A stretch of DNA of 24,468 nucleotides from IMG/VR virus record IMGVR_UViG_3300020478_000063, positions 1-24,468 of that record; one strand, given 5' to 3'. The notes under the pieces were generated by a model, which saw nothing but the letters and a program-made list of their open reading frames with translations, ran no database searches and was not told where the DNA came from. Below, piece by piece: positions 6,309 through 13,834 of the stretch (position 1 is its first letter; each line of letters starts with the position of its first letter). Source of the DNA: a virus. A program made the position numbers and the translations under genes.

Positions 6309-7102
6309 CTGAAGAATTTTATTTAAAACATAAAGATAAGTCTTGGGAACTACCTAAGTTTCCAGATGATGATATAGATGAAACTTCTGCTTCTCAAGTC
6401 GTTAATTGGATTTTTAATGAAATGAAAGCTGGCAACATAGGGTGGTTAGAAGTAAATCTTTTAAACGTTAAAGGAGGTGACTTTATACAGATAGGTTATC
6501 ATCATATGGGACAAATAGAAACACAAGTATTAGATCATAGAAACTTGTATAAGCCACAAAGTAACAATGTTTCTGAATGCTTTATGGTTAAAGATAAAGA
6601 ATGGGTTCCTGAGACTTGTACTCATACCGCGAATATTGAAGCATTTTGGCGACAAGATTTTCCTTTATCATCCTGGAATAAAATTCGCTTTGTTAAAATA
6701 GACCCCCATGGTTCTCTTAATATTCAAGAAGATCATATACAAGAAGTTCCATTAATTACTACTGAAGATTTTAGTAGTCATCCTTTTCATCTAATTTGTT
6801 CTATGAAGGAACCAGGGAAAAAATGTAAATTAATAGTTGAAGACTTTGGTGAATTACCACTCAAAGAAGGAAAAATATATCTACTTAATCCATATCGTAA
6901 ATATGTAATGGTTAATACATCAGAAACTGAACCGAGTATCCGCATACAACTTGAAGGAGTCCCAGGAAACAGATTTGGTGAATTTCTTAATTGTCTTACT
7001 AGGTCATTTTTTGAAATAGAAGGAAGACTAGGAAAAGATTATCTACGACAATTTAAACAACTTGATCAAAGAAAAGGTCCTGTCAGCGTAATGGATTACT
7101 AA
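6305..7102 (+). CDS. hypothetical protein, possible degenerate cupin
   Basis: A 265-residue protein. Residues 123-220 recall the aspartyl/asparaginyl hydroxylase-like cupin: KIRFVKIDPHGSLNIQEDH, then a beta strand, then LKEGKIYLLNPYRKYVMVNTS and SIRIQLEG, where the family normally has a jelly-roll with histidines. However, no clear HxD pair is present, so if related it may be inactive or a scaffold. This is a low-certainty fold guess. The gene starts in an ATGA overlap and ends in a TAATG overlap with a 2OG oxygenase, so the products of 6040-8186 are likely made in step. Confidence 0.55.
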   Translation: MTEEFYLKHKDKSWELPKFPDDDIDETSASQVVNWIFNEMKAGNIGWLEVNLLNVKGGDFIQIGYHHMGQIETQVLDHRNLYKPQSNNVSECFMVKDKEWVPETCTHTANIEAFWRQDFPLSSWNKIRFVKIDPHGSLNIQEDHIQEVPLITTEDFSSHPFHLICSMKEPGKKCKLIVEDFGELPLKEGKIYLLNPYRKYVMVNTSETEPSIRIQLEGVPGNRFGEFLNCLTRSFFEIEGRLGKDYLRQFKQLDQRKGPVSVMDY

Positions 7103-7605
7103 TGATAAAAGTAAAAAAAAACTTTTTGGATGAATCATTAATAACTGACATATCGCACTATGTAAAGGATAAACTTTATAACTACGAAGCAGTTTGGACT
7201 ACAGGACATAGTTGGCAACAAGAAATAATAGTCGAAGGATCTAATGCTGTTAATATGTTAGCTATTTCCGAATTTGATGACACTTTAAAAAATGCTTATT
7301 TAGATTACGACCCTTCCTTTAAAGATCGCAAATTTCAATTTAACATTATGTTTTGGAACAGATTAAGTGCAATTAACTGGCATAATGATTCAAATTACAT
7401 ATCTAGCACAATATATTTAAACAAAGAGTGGAACACGCTCGACGGCGGTCTTTTCCTTTATCGTCAAGCAAATAACTTACTAGCAATCGAACCCGAGTTT
7501 AATAAAATGATTATCGATTACGATAAAACATTTCATGCTGTTTCAATGGTATCACCATGGACTAAAGAAACTAGAGTAACACTACAAACAAGGATCTTAG
7601 AATAA
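7102..7605 (+). CDS. 2OG-Fe(II) oxygenase
   Basis: A 167-residue 2-oxoglutarate/Fe(II) oxygenase. The metal triad is H94-N-D96 (INWHND) and H145 (TFHAVSMV), and R158 (TRVTLQ) is the expected 2OG-binding arginine. The segment SSTIYLNKEWNTLDGGLFLY is the typical strand pair between the HxD motif and the distal His in prolyl-hydroxylase-like enzymes. Substrate unknown. It shares one base with both neighbours (TAATG at 7100-7104 and again at 7603-7607) and is followed directly by a second oxygenase. Confidence 0.87.
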   Translation: MIKVKKNFLDESLITDISHYVKDKLYNYEAVWTTGHSWQQEIIVEGSNAVNMLAISEFDDTLKNAYLDYDPSFKDRKFQFNIMFWNRLSAINWHNDSNYISSTIYLNKEWNTLDGGLFLYRQANNLLAIEPEFNKMIIDYDKTFHAVSMVSPWTKETRVTLQTRILE

Positions 7606-8186
7606 TGTTTTGGATTAATTCAAGTGCAAACAATGGATGGTTTTTTCATTTTGTAAAAAATGTATTTGATGAAAAGATACTGAACGAGCTAGAAGATCAC
7701 GTAAAGACTCATAATTTATTAGCCCCAGCTAAATTTGTTTCCGAAAAAACAGATGACGATCCTGATATTAGAGTAACTGAGGTAGCTTGGATTGATACTA
7801 GAACTAATCCAAACTTATATAGTGCATTATCTATGGCTATCAATAAAGCTAATAATGAATATTTTGATTTTCATCTTACATACTTAGAAACTCTCCAATA
7901 TAGTGTTTATCCACCAGGTGGACATTATAAATGTCATACAGATGCCGCATTAAAAGGACCAAATTGTGATTCAAGAAAATTATCTTTTTCGGTTGGATTA
8001 AATGATCCAGAAGAATATGAGGGTGGAGAACTTGAAATATGGACAGGTGGCGATAATAAACTTGTAAAACTAAAAAAATTTGAAATGGTTTTATTTCCTT
8101 CATGGATACCTCATCAAGTTAATCCAGTTAAAAAGGGTACTCGAAAGTCGTTAGTTGGATGGGTACATGGTCCTGATTTCAGATAA
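7605..8186 (+). CDS. 2OG-Fe(II) oxygenase, prolyl 4-hydroxylase-like
   Basis: A 193-residue oxygenase of the prolyl 4-hydroxylase (PKHD-like) group. YPPGGHYKCHTD contains H111-x-D113, FPSWIPHQVNPV carries distal H170, and R180 in GTRKSLVGWVHGP is placed to bind 2OG. SVGLND followed by YEGGELEIW is the hallmark mid-section. It should hydroxylate a protein or small-molecule substrate in the host cytoplasm. Last gene of a chain joined by 1-4 nt overlaps; a promoter follows immediately. Confidence 0.92.
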   Translation: MFWINSSANNGWFFHFVKNVFDEKILNELEDHVKTHNLLAPAKFVSEKTDDDPDIRVTEVAWIDTRTNPNLYSALSMAINKANNEYFDFHLTYLETLQYSVYPPGGHYKCHTDAALKGPNCDSRKLSFSVGLNDPEEYEGGELEIWTGGDNKLVKLKKFEMVLFPSWIPHQVNPVKKGTRKSLVGWVHGPDFR

Positions 8187-8201
8187 TTGGTGGACTAGAG
8201 G

Positions 8202-8230
8202 TTGACAAAGCTAAAGTAATATAGTATTAT
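8202..8230 (+). promoter_or_regulatory. sigma70-type phage promoter
   Basis: Perfect TTGACA at 8202-8207, a 17-nt spacer, TATTAT at 8225-8230, then AGTAAAAC. It drives the winged-helix-like gene at 8286. The predicted leader of about 49 nt holds two inverted repeats. Confidence 0.8.
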
Positions 8231-8243
8231 AGTAAAACTTGAA

Positions 8244-8273
8244 TGACAGTATTACCTGTCACTTATTAATAAG
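8244..8273 (+). repeat. two inverted repeats in a 5' leader
   Basis: TGACAG (8244-8249) and CTGTCA (8256-8261) form a 6-bp hairpin or operator half-sites separated by 6 nt. It is directly followed by the 12-bp perfect palindrome CTTATTAATAAG (8262-8273). Both lie between the promoter and the ribosome-binding site of a putative DNA-binding protein gene. Confidence 0.5.
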
Positions 8274-8285
8274 AGGAGGTTTCAA

Positions 8286-8534
8286 ATGAAACGAACAATT
8301 CAAGACTCAGTTCTTCAAGCTCTAAAGAGCGGACAAGAACTAACTAGCTCACAAATCGCTAGTAAATTTGGCGCAGGCAATCCGCAGTCAGTGATTCAAA
8401 GCCTTCGTTTTTCTGGTCATGCAGTATATCTGAATACCAAAAAGAACGGAACTAGGAAGTACAGACTTGGAACGCCGAGCAGAGCAGTTGTAGCCGCTGG
8501 TTACAAAGCACTTGCTTCTACGTCAGTTAACTAA
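8286..8534 (+). CDS. putative winged-helix DNA-binding protein
   Basis: An 82-residue protein. Residues 4-55 fit a small winged-helix/HTH domain: helix 1 (IQDSVLQALKSG), the turn and recognition segment LTSSQIASKFGAGNPQSVIQSLRFSG, and a beta wing (AVYLNTKKNGTRKYRLG), then a short flexible tail. Similar small HTH proteins are common in marine T4-like phages. Start supported by GAGGAGG at 8273-8279. It is a monocistronic unit: own strong promoter, leader with palindromes, and a strong terminator 24 nt after the stop, the only isolated unit of this kind in the window. Autoregulation through the palindromes is an inference. Confidence 0.72.
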   Translation: MKRTIQDSVLQALKSGQELTSSQIASKFGAGNPQSVIQSLRFSGHAVYLNTKKNGTRKYRLGTPSRAVVAAGYKALASTSVN

Positions 8535-8558
8535 AATTTCTAGTTAATTCAATCCTAA

Positions 8559-8594
8559 AAATGGGCGGCACCTAAGGGTGTTGTCCATTTTTTT
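8559..8594 (+). terminator. rho-independent terminator
   Basis: A 14-bp stem with a few G-T pairs (AAATGGGCGGCACC 8559-8572 against GGTGTTGTCCATTT 8577-8590), loop TAAG, then a T run to 8594. It closes the winged-helix transcription unit and is the only textbook terminator I find. Confidence 0.9.
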
Positions 8595-8598
8595 ATGA

Positions 8599-8606
8599 AG
8601 TAAATA
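8599..8606 (+). promoter_or_regulatory. T4-like late promoter
   Basis: AGTAAATA, located just after the terminator T run and ending 6 nt before the ATG at 8613; no Shine-Dalgarno site. This would restart transcription behind the terminator late in infection. Confidence 0.5.
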
Positions 8607-8612
8607 GTAATA

Positions 8613-8771
8613 ATGAAGTACGTTTTATCGCTGTTTTTAATATTAGTTCTTACAAGTTGCAACTCGGTTAGAAATTGTAATGTAAAGCCGGGTGTTGAAA
8701 TGCGAGGAAACGCAAATATAGATTTATTGAAAGATGCAGTACCACGAGCAACCGTTAAATGCCCATTTTAA
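8613..8771 (+). CDS. small lipoprotein, 52 residues
   Basis: A 52-residue open frame with a classic lipoprotein signal: MK, a hydrophobic core (YVLSLFLILVL) and the lipobox LTSC, with Cys16 as the lipidation site. The mature part is about 37 residues with two further cysteines and ends CPF. It should be anchored in the periplasmic leaflet of a membrane after export. Rz1-type spanin subunits have this size and build, but no partner gene is overlapped, so that is only one possibility. It starts at a late-promoter core and overlaps the SET-domain gene by 38 nt in another frame. Confidence 0.6.
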   Translation: MKYVLSLFLILVLTSCNSVRNCNVKPGVEMRGNANIDLLKDAVPRATVKCPF

Positions 8772-9243
8772 AAAACTTTGGTATAAGAAAAAATCCAAAG
8801 TTCATGGTACTGGCCTATTCGCTAGTAGAAAAATTAAAAAAGGCACAACTATAATAGAATACATAGGCGAAAAGGTTAAAAAGAAAATTGGTTATAAACG
8901 AGCTGACAAACACCTTCCTAAAGTATGGATATTCGAATTAAGTCATCATTATCTTATTGATGGTAAATTTCCCAGAAACCACGCAAGACTAATTAATCAT
9001 TCATGTGATCCAAATTGTGATATAAAAATTAAAAAAGATCATATTTGGATATATGCAAAAAAAGATATTAATAAAAATAAAGAATTAAATTATAACTACG
9101 GTTATGACTATGAGCGTGATGATGTGCTTGATCATCCTTGTAAGTGTGGCTCACCAAAATGTATAGGATATATTGTAGATAAAAGTGAGTGGCCTAAACT
9201 TAAAAAGTATTTGACAAAATCCAAAAAAGAGCATACAGTATAA
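8734..9243 (+). CDS. SET-domain lysine methyltransferase
   Basis: A 169-residue protein with a complete SET domain: KVHGTGLFA (23-30) is the S-adenosylmethionine-binding GxG motif, RLINHSCDPNC (85-95) the NHxC..N motif, ELNYNYGYDYE (117-127) the catalytic tyrosine motif, and a post-SET zinc cluster CKCGSPKC (136-143) completed by C95. All elements of an active SAM-dependent protein lysine methyltransferase are present. The target, host or phage protein, is unknown. ATG 8734 lies within the upstream lipoprotein gene, with only a weak GAAAG site. Its stop is 2 nt before the tRNA-Arg gene. Composition resembles its neighbours. Confidence 0.9.
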   Translation: MQYHEQPLNAHFKKLWYKKKSKVHGTGLFASRKIKKGTTIIEYIGEKVKKKIGYKRADKHLPKVWIFELSHHYLIDGKFPRNHARLINHSCDPNCDIKIKKDHIWIYAKKDINKNKELNYNYGYDYERDDVLDHPCKCGSPKCIGYIVDKSEWPKLKKYLTKSKKEHTV

Positions 9244-9245
9244 AA

Positions 9246-9322
9246 GGACCCGTAGCTCAGTTGGATAGAGCGTTAGTTTGCGGAACTAAAGGCCAGGAGT
9301 TCGAATCTCTTCGGGTCCACCA
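9246..9322 (+). tRNA. tRNA-Arg (anticodon GCG)
   Basis: Full cloverleaf: acceptor GGACCCG (9246-9252) with CGGGTCC (9312-9318); D stem GCTC/GAGC; anticodon stem TTAGT/ACTAA, loop TTGCGGA, anticodon GCG (9280-9282); T arm AGGAG-TTCGAAT-CTCTT; encoded CCA (9320-9322). It would read CGC and CGU. Bacterial CGN boxes usually use ACG (edited to ICG), so an encoded GCG is unusual. Confidence 0.94.
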
Positions 9323-9373
9323 GAGTAAATACCTTTGAACAAAGAAACATATAATTAGGAAAGATGTAACATA

Positions 9374-9574
9374 ATGGTAAAATTAATATTGATACCGCTG
9401 ATGGCTATAGCTATAGTCGGATGTTCCCAAATTCCAAAAGAACCAGCAATTTCTTTTGGTAAAAAATGTGATGTAACTGAAGATGGAACTTTAATATCAA
9501 GTTCTGTATGGATTTACAACAAAGATGTTGGGTTGAGAGCTACTGAAGAAGCTTGTCCAAAAGAAAAAGAATAA
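9374..9574 (+). CDS. putative lipoprotein, 66 residues
   Basis: A 66-residue protein with an export signal and lipobox: MVK, hydrophobic LILIPLMAIAIVGC with Cys17 lipidated. The mature part is hydrophilic with two more cysteines that could form a disulfide in the periplasm. A TAAATA core at 9326-9331, right after the tRNA, could be a late promoter giving a leader of about 37 nt; the AGGA at 9357-9360 is 13 nt from the ATG, and an in-between ATG-TAA lies at 9364-9369. Function unknown; possibly envelope-directed (exclusion or lysis). Confidence 0.65.
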   Translation: MVKLILIPLMAIAIVGCSQIPKEPAISFGKKCDVTEDGTLISSSVWIYNKDVGLRATEEACPKEKE

Positions 9575-9581
9575 AAAGAGG

Positions 9582-9610
9582 TTGACATCTTGTTGCCAAA
9601 ATGTTATACT
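9582..9610 (+). promoter_or_regulatory. sigma70-type phage promoter
   Basis: Perfect TTGACA at 9582-9587, a 17-nt spacer and TATACT at 9605-9610, then ATAAGTA. Drives the DNA ligase gene. Confidence 0.8.
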
Positions 9611-9642
9611 ATAAGTATAAAATTTAATAAAAGAGGCACAAT

Positions 9643-10974
9643 ATGAGAACCCAACCACAGGCAATAATCGAAAAATTAGAAGCAGACAATTCACGTCTTT
9701 CTAAAGAAGCAATCCTGCTTGACGCAATGAACGAAGGACTAGATGAGTTCTTTGAAGGCGTAAGAATGTGTTTAGATCCTTTATACACATTTGGCGTTAA
9801 AAAAGTCCCTACCAAAGATACTGTTATTTCAGCCCAAGGCTGTGATTGGAAAGTATTTAAAGAATTAGCTGAAAAACTTAAAAACAGAGAACTTACAGGC
9901 CATGCGGCACGTGATGCAATTAATCTTGTAATGAGTTCAGCAACCGCAGAACAATGGAATGGATTCTATCGTAGAATTCTTATTAAAGATTTACGTTGTG
10001 GTGTAAGTGAAAAAACTGTAAACAATGTTGCTAAGAAAAATGGATTTGAAAAATATAGTGTACCTGTATTTACTTGTCAACTAGCACAAGACTCTGCAAA
10101 ACACGAAAAGAAACTTACTGGTAGAAAAATGCTAGAAGTTAAACTAGACGGTGTAAGAGTTTTGACTATTGTTCGTAAAGACGGTAATATTGAACAGTTT
10201 AGTAGAAACGGAAAACAGTTTATAAACTTTCAACATATTATTGACGAAATTCAAACTGTCGTTAAAAAATCTCCACCGCCATATGATTTAGTTTTGGATG
10301 GAGAAGTGATGAGCGACAATTTCCAAGACTTAATGAAACAAGTTCATCGTAAAAGTAATGTTACGGCTAAAGATGCCATTTTACATCTTTTCGATTTTAT
10401 TCCATTAAAAGACTTTTTGGAAGGTGGTTGGGATAAACCACAAGAACAACGAACACTAATGTTAAAGCATTGGTATGACACTAATAAAGACGCCTTAGAG
10501 CACGTACAAGTGCTGGATCACGAAATAGTAGACCTAGAGACCCATGAAGGACAGAAAACGTACACAGACGTAAACAAAGCGGCTGTAGACGGTGGTTATG
10601 AAGGTATTATGATCAAAGATCTAAATGCACCGTACGAATGTAAACGATCTGTACATTGGTTAAAGCTAAAACCATTTATTGAAGTAACTTTAAAAGTAGT
10701 TGCTGTTGAAGAAGGTACCGGACGTAACAAAGGACGTTTGGGTGCTATCATAGTAGAAGGAGAAGACGATGGACACACTTATCACCTTAACTGTGGAAGC
10801 GGTTTCACTGACAGTGAACGTGATAGCTTCTGGGCTAGCCGTGATAAGCTCATTGGTGTTTTAGTTGAGATTAGAGCAGACGCCCGTACAAAATCACAAG
10901 ATTCAAATACTTATAGCTTAAGATTTCCTAGATTTAAATGCTTTAGAGGCTTTGAATCGAACGAAAAAATCTAA
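9643..10974 (+). CDS. ATP-dependent DNA ligase (T4 gp30-like)
   Basis: A 443-residue ATP-dependent DNA ligase. The adenylated lysine is K167 in motif I (EVKLDGVR), with motif III LVLDGE (216-221), motif IV EGIMIKD (320-326) and motif V WLKLKP (339-344), followed by a C-terminal OB-fold domain. Residues 1-160 form the helical DNA-binding domain, as in T4 ligase (487 residues), so this is a slightly shortened but complete enzyme. It seals nicks between Okazaki fragments during phage DNA replication using ATP. Start supported by an AGAGG site. It has its own promoter, pointing to early or middle expression. Confidence 0.96.
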   Translation: MRTQPQAIIEKLEADNSRLSKEAILLDAMNEGLDEFFEGVRMCLDPLYTFGVKKVPTKDTVISAQGCDWKVFKELAEKLKNRELTGHAARDAINLVMSSATAEQWNGFYRRILIKDLRCGVSEKTVNNVAKKNGFEKYSVPVFTCQLAQDSAKHEKKLTGRKMLEVKLDGVRVLTIVRKDGNIEQFSRNGKQFINFQHIIDEIQTVVKKSPPPYDLVLDGEVMSDNFQDLMKQVHRKSNVTAKDAILHLFDFIPLKDFLEGGWDKPQEQRTLMLKHWYDTNKDALEHVQVLDHEIVDLETHEGQKTYTDVNKAAVDGGYEGIMIKDLNAPYECKRSVHWLKLKPFIEVTLKVVAVEEGTGRNKGRLGAIIVEGEDDGHTYHLNCGSGFTDSERDSFWASRDKLIGVLVEIRADARTKSQDSNTYSLRFPRFKCFRGFESNEKI

Positions 10975-10992
10975 ATATTAATTCACTTTTGC

Positions 10993-11020
10993 TTGACTTT
11001 TAATTTTCTTGCTATATAAT
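10993..11020 (+). promoter_or_regulatory. sigma70-type phage promoter
   Basis: TTGACT at 10993-10998, a 16-nt spacer and perfect TATAAT at 11015-11020. It precedes the GTG-initiated gene at 11057. A TAAATA core at 10972-10977, overlapping the ligase stop codon region, may add late transcription. Confidence 0.65.
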
Positions 11021-11056
11021 AGCTAATGCATCGGTATATCTTAAGGAGAAAGTAAG

Positions 11057-12361
11057 GTGGCACGAAGAATAGCTCTTAAGGGAACATCCCGAAAGAAAAA
11101 AGCTAGAGCTTCTCGAGTTTCACGTAGTAAACTTACTGAACCAGATTTGTCAAATGGTCTCAGTATGCCAATCGAGAAATTTTGGCAGGCAAAACATCAT
11201 GCGATGGACTTTTATCGCATGGATTATAAGAGTTCACATTTTAAAACGTGGATTCTTGACTATTGTAAAGAGCATAAAGATTATAAAAAGAAAAGCAAAG
11301 CCATTGCTAAGAACCCTGAATGGCGTTTTAATTGCACAACCGGTTCTTTATGTAGATTGTTAAATAGAGGTATGCCTGATATACATCCAGACACACAGGC
11401 ATATATAGATAAGATGCCGGGATTAATGGGAAAAGCAAAGCCGGCAACAGAATGGGTCCATAAACAACTAGATGAATTGTTTGTTGATGGTGAAAAAGTG
11501 ATAGAAAAGAAAGAAAAAGAAAAGAAAGTAAAAGAAGTAGGAGGTCCAAAGCCAACTATACAAGAACGTATTCAAGCACAAACATATTTGCAATTAGACG
11601 CAATAGATACTTGGCTTGAAACTTGGGTTAACGATCCTCATAAATTTAACCCTAAAGGTTTTAATTTTCCAAAGCATTTTCTAGATGTTAAAACAACACA
11701 AGCTCATGCTAGAAAAATGAAGGAATTTTATGCTGACGAAATAGCTGAATTAAATGAATTGTTAAATCCTTTAAGCAAAAAAGAATTAGCTAAACTGCCT
11801 GAAAAGGAACAAGACTGGCATCTGCAATTAATAGAAGCTTATGCTTGTTATGATAAAAAAGGCTTACAACGTCGATTTGAAGGATTTCAGAATTTTATGG
11901 GTGCATTAGAAGTAGTTATTGATACAGCTAAAGCTAACCGTAAAACACGCAAACGAGCACCACGAAGTAAAGAAAAGATAGTATCTAAACTAAAATATGC
12001 ACGTCAAGATAATAAATTCCAATTAGCTAGTATTAATCCGATTGATATTATAGGGTGTGAAGAACTATGGGTGTTTAATGTTAAAACACGCAAAATAGGA
12101 AGATATATGGCAAGTAGTCTTGATCCGATGCATTTAGAACGTGAAGGAACAGGATTAAGTGTTAAAGGTACAACTATTACAGGATTTAATGCAGAAACAT
12201 CAGTACAAAAGACACTTAGAAAGCCAGAAGAAAAACTTAAAGAATTTAAAGAATCGGGTAAAATTAAACTGCGTACATTTTTAGACAATATTAATGCTGT
12301 TGATATTAAGCTAAATGGTAGAATTAATACCGATACTATTATTCTTAAGGCTGTAAGATAA
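11057..12361 (+). CDS. conserved hypothetical protein, 434 residues
   Basis: A 434-residue soluble protein starting at GTG with AAGGAG 8 nt upstream. The N-terminus is very basic (RKKKARASRVSRSK), a Lys/Glu-rich linker lies near residues 150-163, helices follow, and the C-terminal third is a beta-rich domain (DIIGCEELWVFNVKTRKIGR to the end) preceded by a basic RKTRKRAPRSK patch. The two basic patches suggest nucleic-acid contact. I do not recognise the family; its position between ligase and the first structural gene does not settle the role. Strong promoter upstream, no in-frame disruption. Confidence 0.75.
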   Translation: MARRIALKGTSRKKKARASRVSRSKLTEPDLSNGLSMPIEKFWQAKHHAMDFYRMDYKSSHFKTWILDYCKEHKDYKKKSKAIAKNPEWRFNCTTGSLCRLLNRGMPDIHPDTQAYIDKMPGLMGKAKPATEWVHKQLDELFVDGEKVIEKKEKEKKVKEVGGPKPTIQERIQAQTYLQLDAIDTWLETWVNDPHKFNPKGFNFPKHFLDVKTTQAHARKMKEFYADEIAELNELLNPLSKKELAKLPEKEQDWHLQLIEAYACYDKKGLQRRFEGFQNFMGALEVVIDTAKANRKTRKRAPRSKEKIVSKLKYARQDNKFQLASINPIDIIGCEELWVFNVKTRKIGRYMASSLDPMHLEREGTGLSVKGTTITGFNAETSVQKTLRKPEEKLKEFKESGKIKLRTFLDNINAVDIKLNGRINTDTIILKAVR

Positions 12362-12364
12362 ATA
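12357..12364 (+). promoter_or_regulatory. T4-like late promoter overlapping a stop codon
   Basis: GATAAATA, using the TAA stop of the upstream gene (12359-12361). The core ends exactly 5 nt before ATG 12370 with no Shine-Dalgarno site, predicting a leaderless late mRNA. Confidence 0.65.
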
Positions 12365-12369
12365 CTAGT

Positions 12370-13491
12370 ATGAGCACTAATGATATCAATGATTCAGAAA
12401 TTCTAGCAGTAAAAAACGGTCTTTTACAACTAGGTGAAGCAATCGAAACTATTGCTAATAGAGAATTGCCAGCACCTGAGATTCCTAACAGAAGTCTTAG
12501 TGGTGACAAGATCCAAGGTGGTAAAATTGCACAGTTTTCTAGTGCAGGTATTCGCGACGAAGCAACTAAACAGACTATTGTTGTAAAAGATGATGGGCTA
12601 TACGTTGATAACGTAGATGTTGCTACACTAGTCGGAGATATTGCTGTAGAAAACGATCTTAACGTAGGCGGTACTATTACTGCTACTAAAATAGAAGTAG
12701 ATGAATTAAAAGCAGATGTTAGAAACGAACGTACGAGCCCATTAGAGTTTGTTTGTTCAGTTGATCATGCACCATATGGAAAAGGTTTATTATGGACAGG
12801 ATATGATCATACCAAGCAATTAGTAATGCAAGGTAATCCAGATCGTATTTGGTCTAGTGAACATTTTGATCTACATACTGGTCATGAATATAAAATCGGA
12901 AATATCACAGTATTAAGTGCAACAGAACTAGGCCCGGATATAGTAAAATCAAGTTTAACTGAAGTAGGCACATTACGTAATCTTAAAACTGAAGGCAGTC
13001 TTACAATCGATCAGTTCGTCTTTTATAACGGAGACGAAATGCGATTTGGTATTGGAACAGAACTAGGCAATGGACAATTAAGTGTCGGCAGTAACGAAGT
13101 AGAATTCGTTGTTGATCCAGAATATGATTCAGTCAATGTAGGAGCATATACTACAAGTGATATGAACCTAATTACTGATAATCAAACAAGAATTAAGATT
13201 CGTTCTAACAATAGAATTGAAATAGGATCAGATAGTGATTCTATCACAACAGTTAAAGGAAAATTAGGAGTAGGAGTTAATAATCCTGACGTATGTTTCA
13301 GCACCTCCGGTCCAGTGAAATTTGAAAATAAAAAATTTGAAGTCGGAGTTGAACCACCAAGCAATGGAATCTACGTTAAAGGTGATATAGTTTGGAATCA
13401 AGAGCCAAGACCAACGGGATATGTTGGTTGGATTTGTATTAAAAACGGAACACCTGGGGATTGGAAACCATTTGGTGTTATAGAGGGATAA
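12370..13491 (+). CDS. tail fibre-like structural protein
   Basis: A 373-residue virion protein. It begins with a helical segment (about 1-35), then beta-rich repeats rich in Gly, Asn and Asp with phrases typical of phage fibres (VENDLNVGGTITATKIEVDE; KGKLGVGVNNP), and ends with a small terminal domain, TGYVGWICIKNGTPGDWKPF, seen at the tips of many marine-phage fibre and adhesin proteins. It probably forms a trimeric beta fibre involved in attachment. Late promoter at 12357-12364 fits. The exact fibre type cannot be told from this stretch. Confidence 0.8.
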   Translation: MSTNDINDSEILAVKNGLLQLGEAIETIANRELPAPEIPNRSLSGDKIQGGKIAQFSSAGIRDEATKQTIVVKDDGLYVDNVDVATLVGDIAVENDLNVGGTITATKIEVDELKADVRNERTSPLEFVCSVDHAPYGKGLLWTGYDHTKQLVMQGNPDRIWSSEHFDLHTGHEYKIGNITVLSATELGPDIVKSSLTEVGTLRNLKTEGSLTIDQFVFYNGDEMRFGIGTELGNGQLSVGSNEVEFVVDPEYDSVNVGAYTTSDMNLITDNQTRIKIRSNNRIEIGSDSDSITTVKGKLGVGVNNPDVCFSTSGPVKFENKKFEVGVEPPSNGIYVKGDIVWNQEPRPTGYVGWICIKNGTPGDWKPFGVIEG

Positions 13492-13495
13492 CACA

Positions 13496-13834
13496 ATGAA
13501 ACTACATCTTAAGACCAAATTTTGGTCATGGGCAGGCAGAGTTTTCCCATTAACTGCACTATTATTATTAATTTTACTCATAACATTCGATGCCACACAA
13601 GCAATCGATTATGTTCTAATTGGAATTGCTACAATATCTGGAACTATTGCGTTCTTTTGGTTCTGGTGGGTTATTGATGCTATTCATAACCTAAATAAAT
13701 TTTTCACAGATAGTTATGCTAGGTTTGGAGATATTCAAGATCATCTACGTGAAATTAAAAGAGACGTAGTTGAAGTAAAAGACAATCATAAACACGACCT
13801 AGACGTAATTAAAAAATCTAAAAGAAAGAAGTAA
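13496..13834 (+). CDS. two-helix membrane protein with coiled-coil tail
   Basis: A 112-residue protein: short basic N-terminus, two transmembrane helices (about residues 14-31 and 40-62; FPLTALLLLILLITF and TISGTIAFFWFWWVI), then a charged amphipathic tail (DHLREIKRDVVEVKDNHKHD) likely to form a coiled coil in the cytoplasm. Comparable small proteins occur beside structural genes in marine T4-like phages. Topology is compatible with a holin, but this is not shown. GAGG site 8 nt before ATG. It follows the fibre gene by 4 nt. Confidence 0.7.
   Translation: MKLHLKTKFWSWAGRVFPLTALLLLILLITFDATQAIDYVLIGIATISGTIAFFWFWWVIDAIHNLNKFFTDSYARFGDIQDHLREIKRDVVEVKDNHKHDLDVIKKSKRKK

Noticed and set aside
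6305-7102. Calling this protein a seventh active 2OG-Fe(II) oxygenase
   Set aside because: The fold resemblance is weak and no HxD metal motif is present, so it stays hypothetical.
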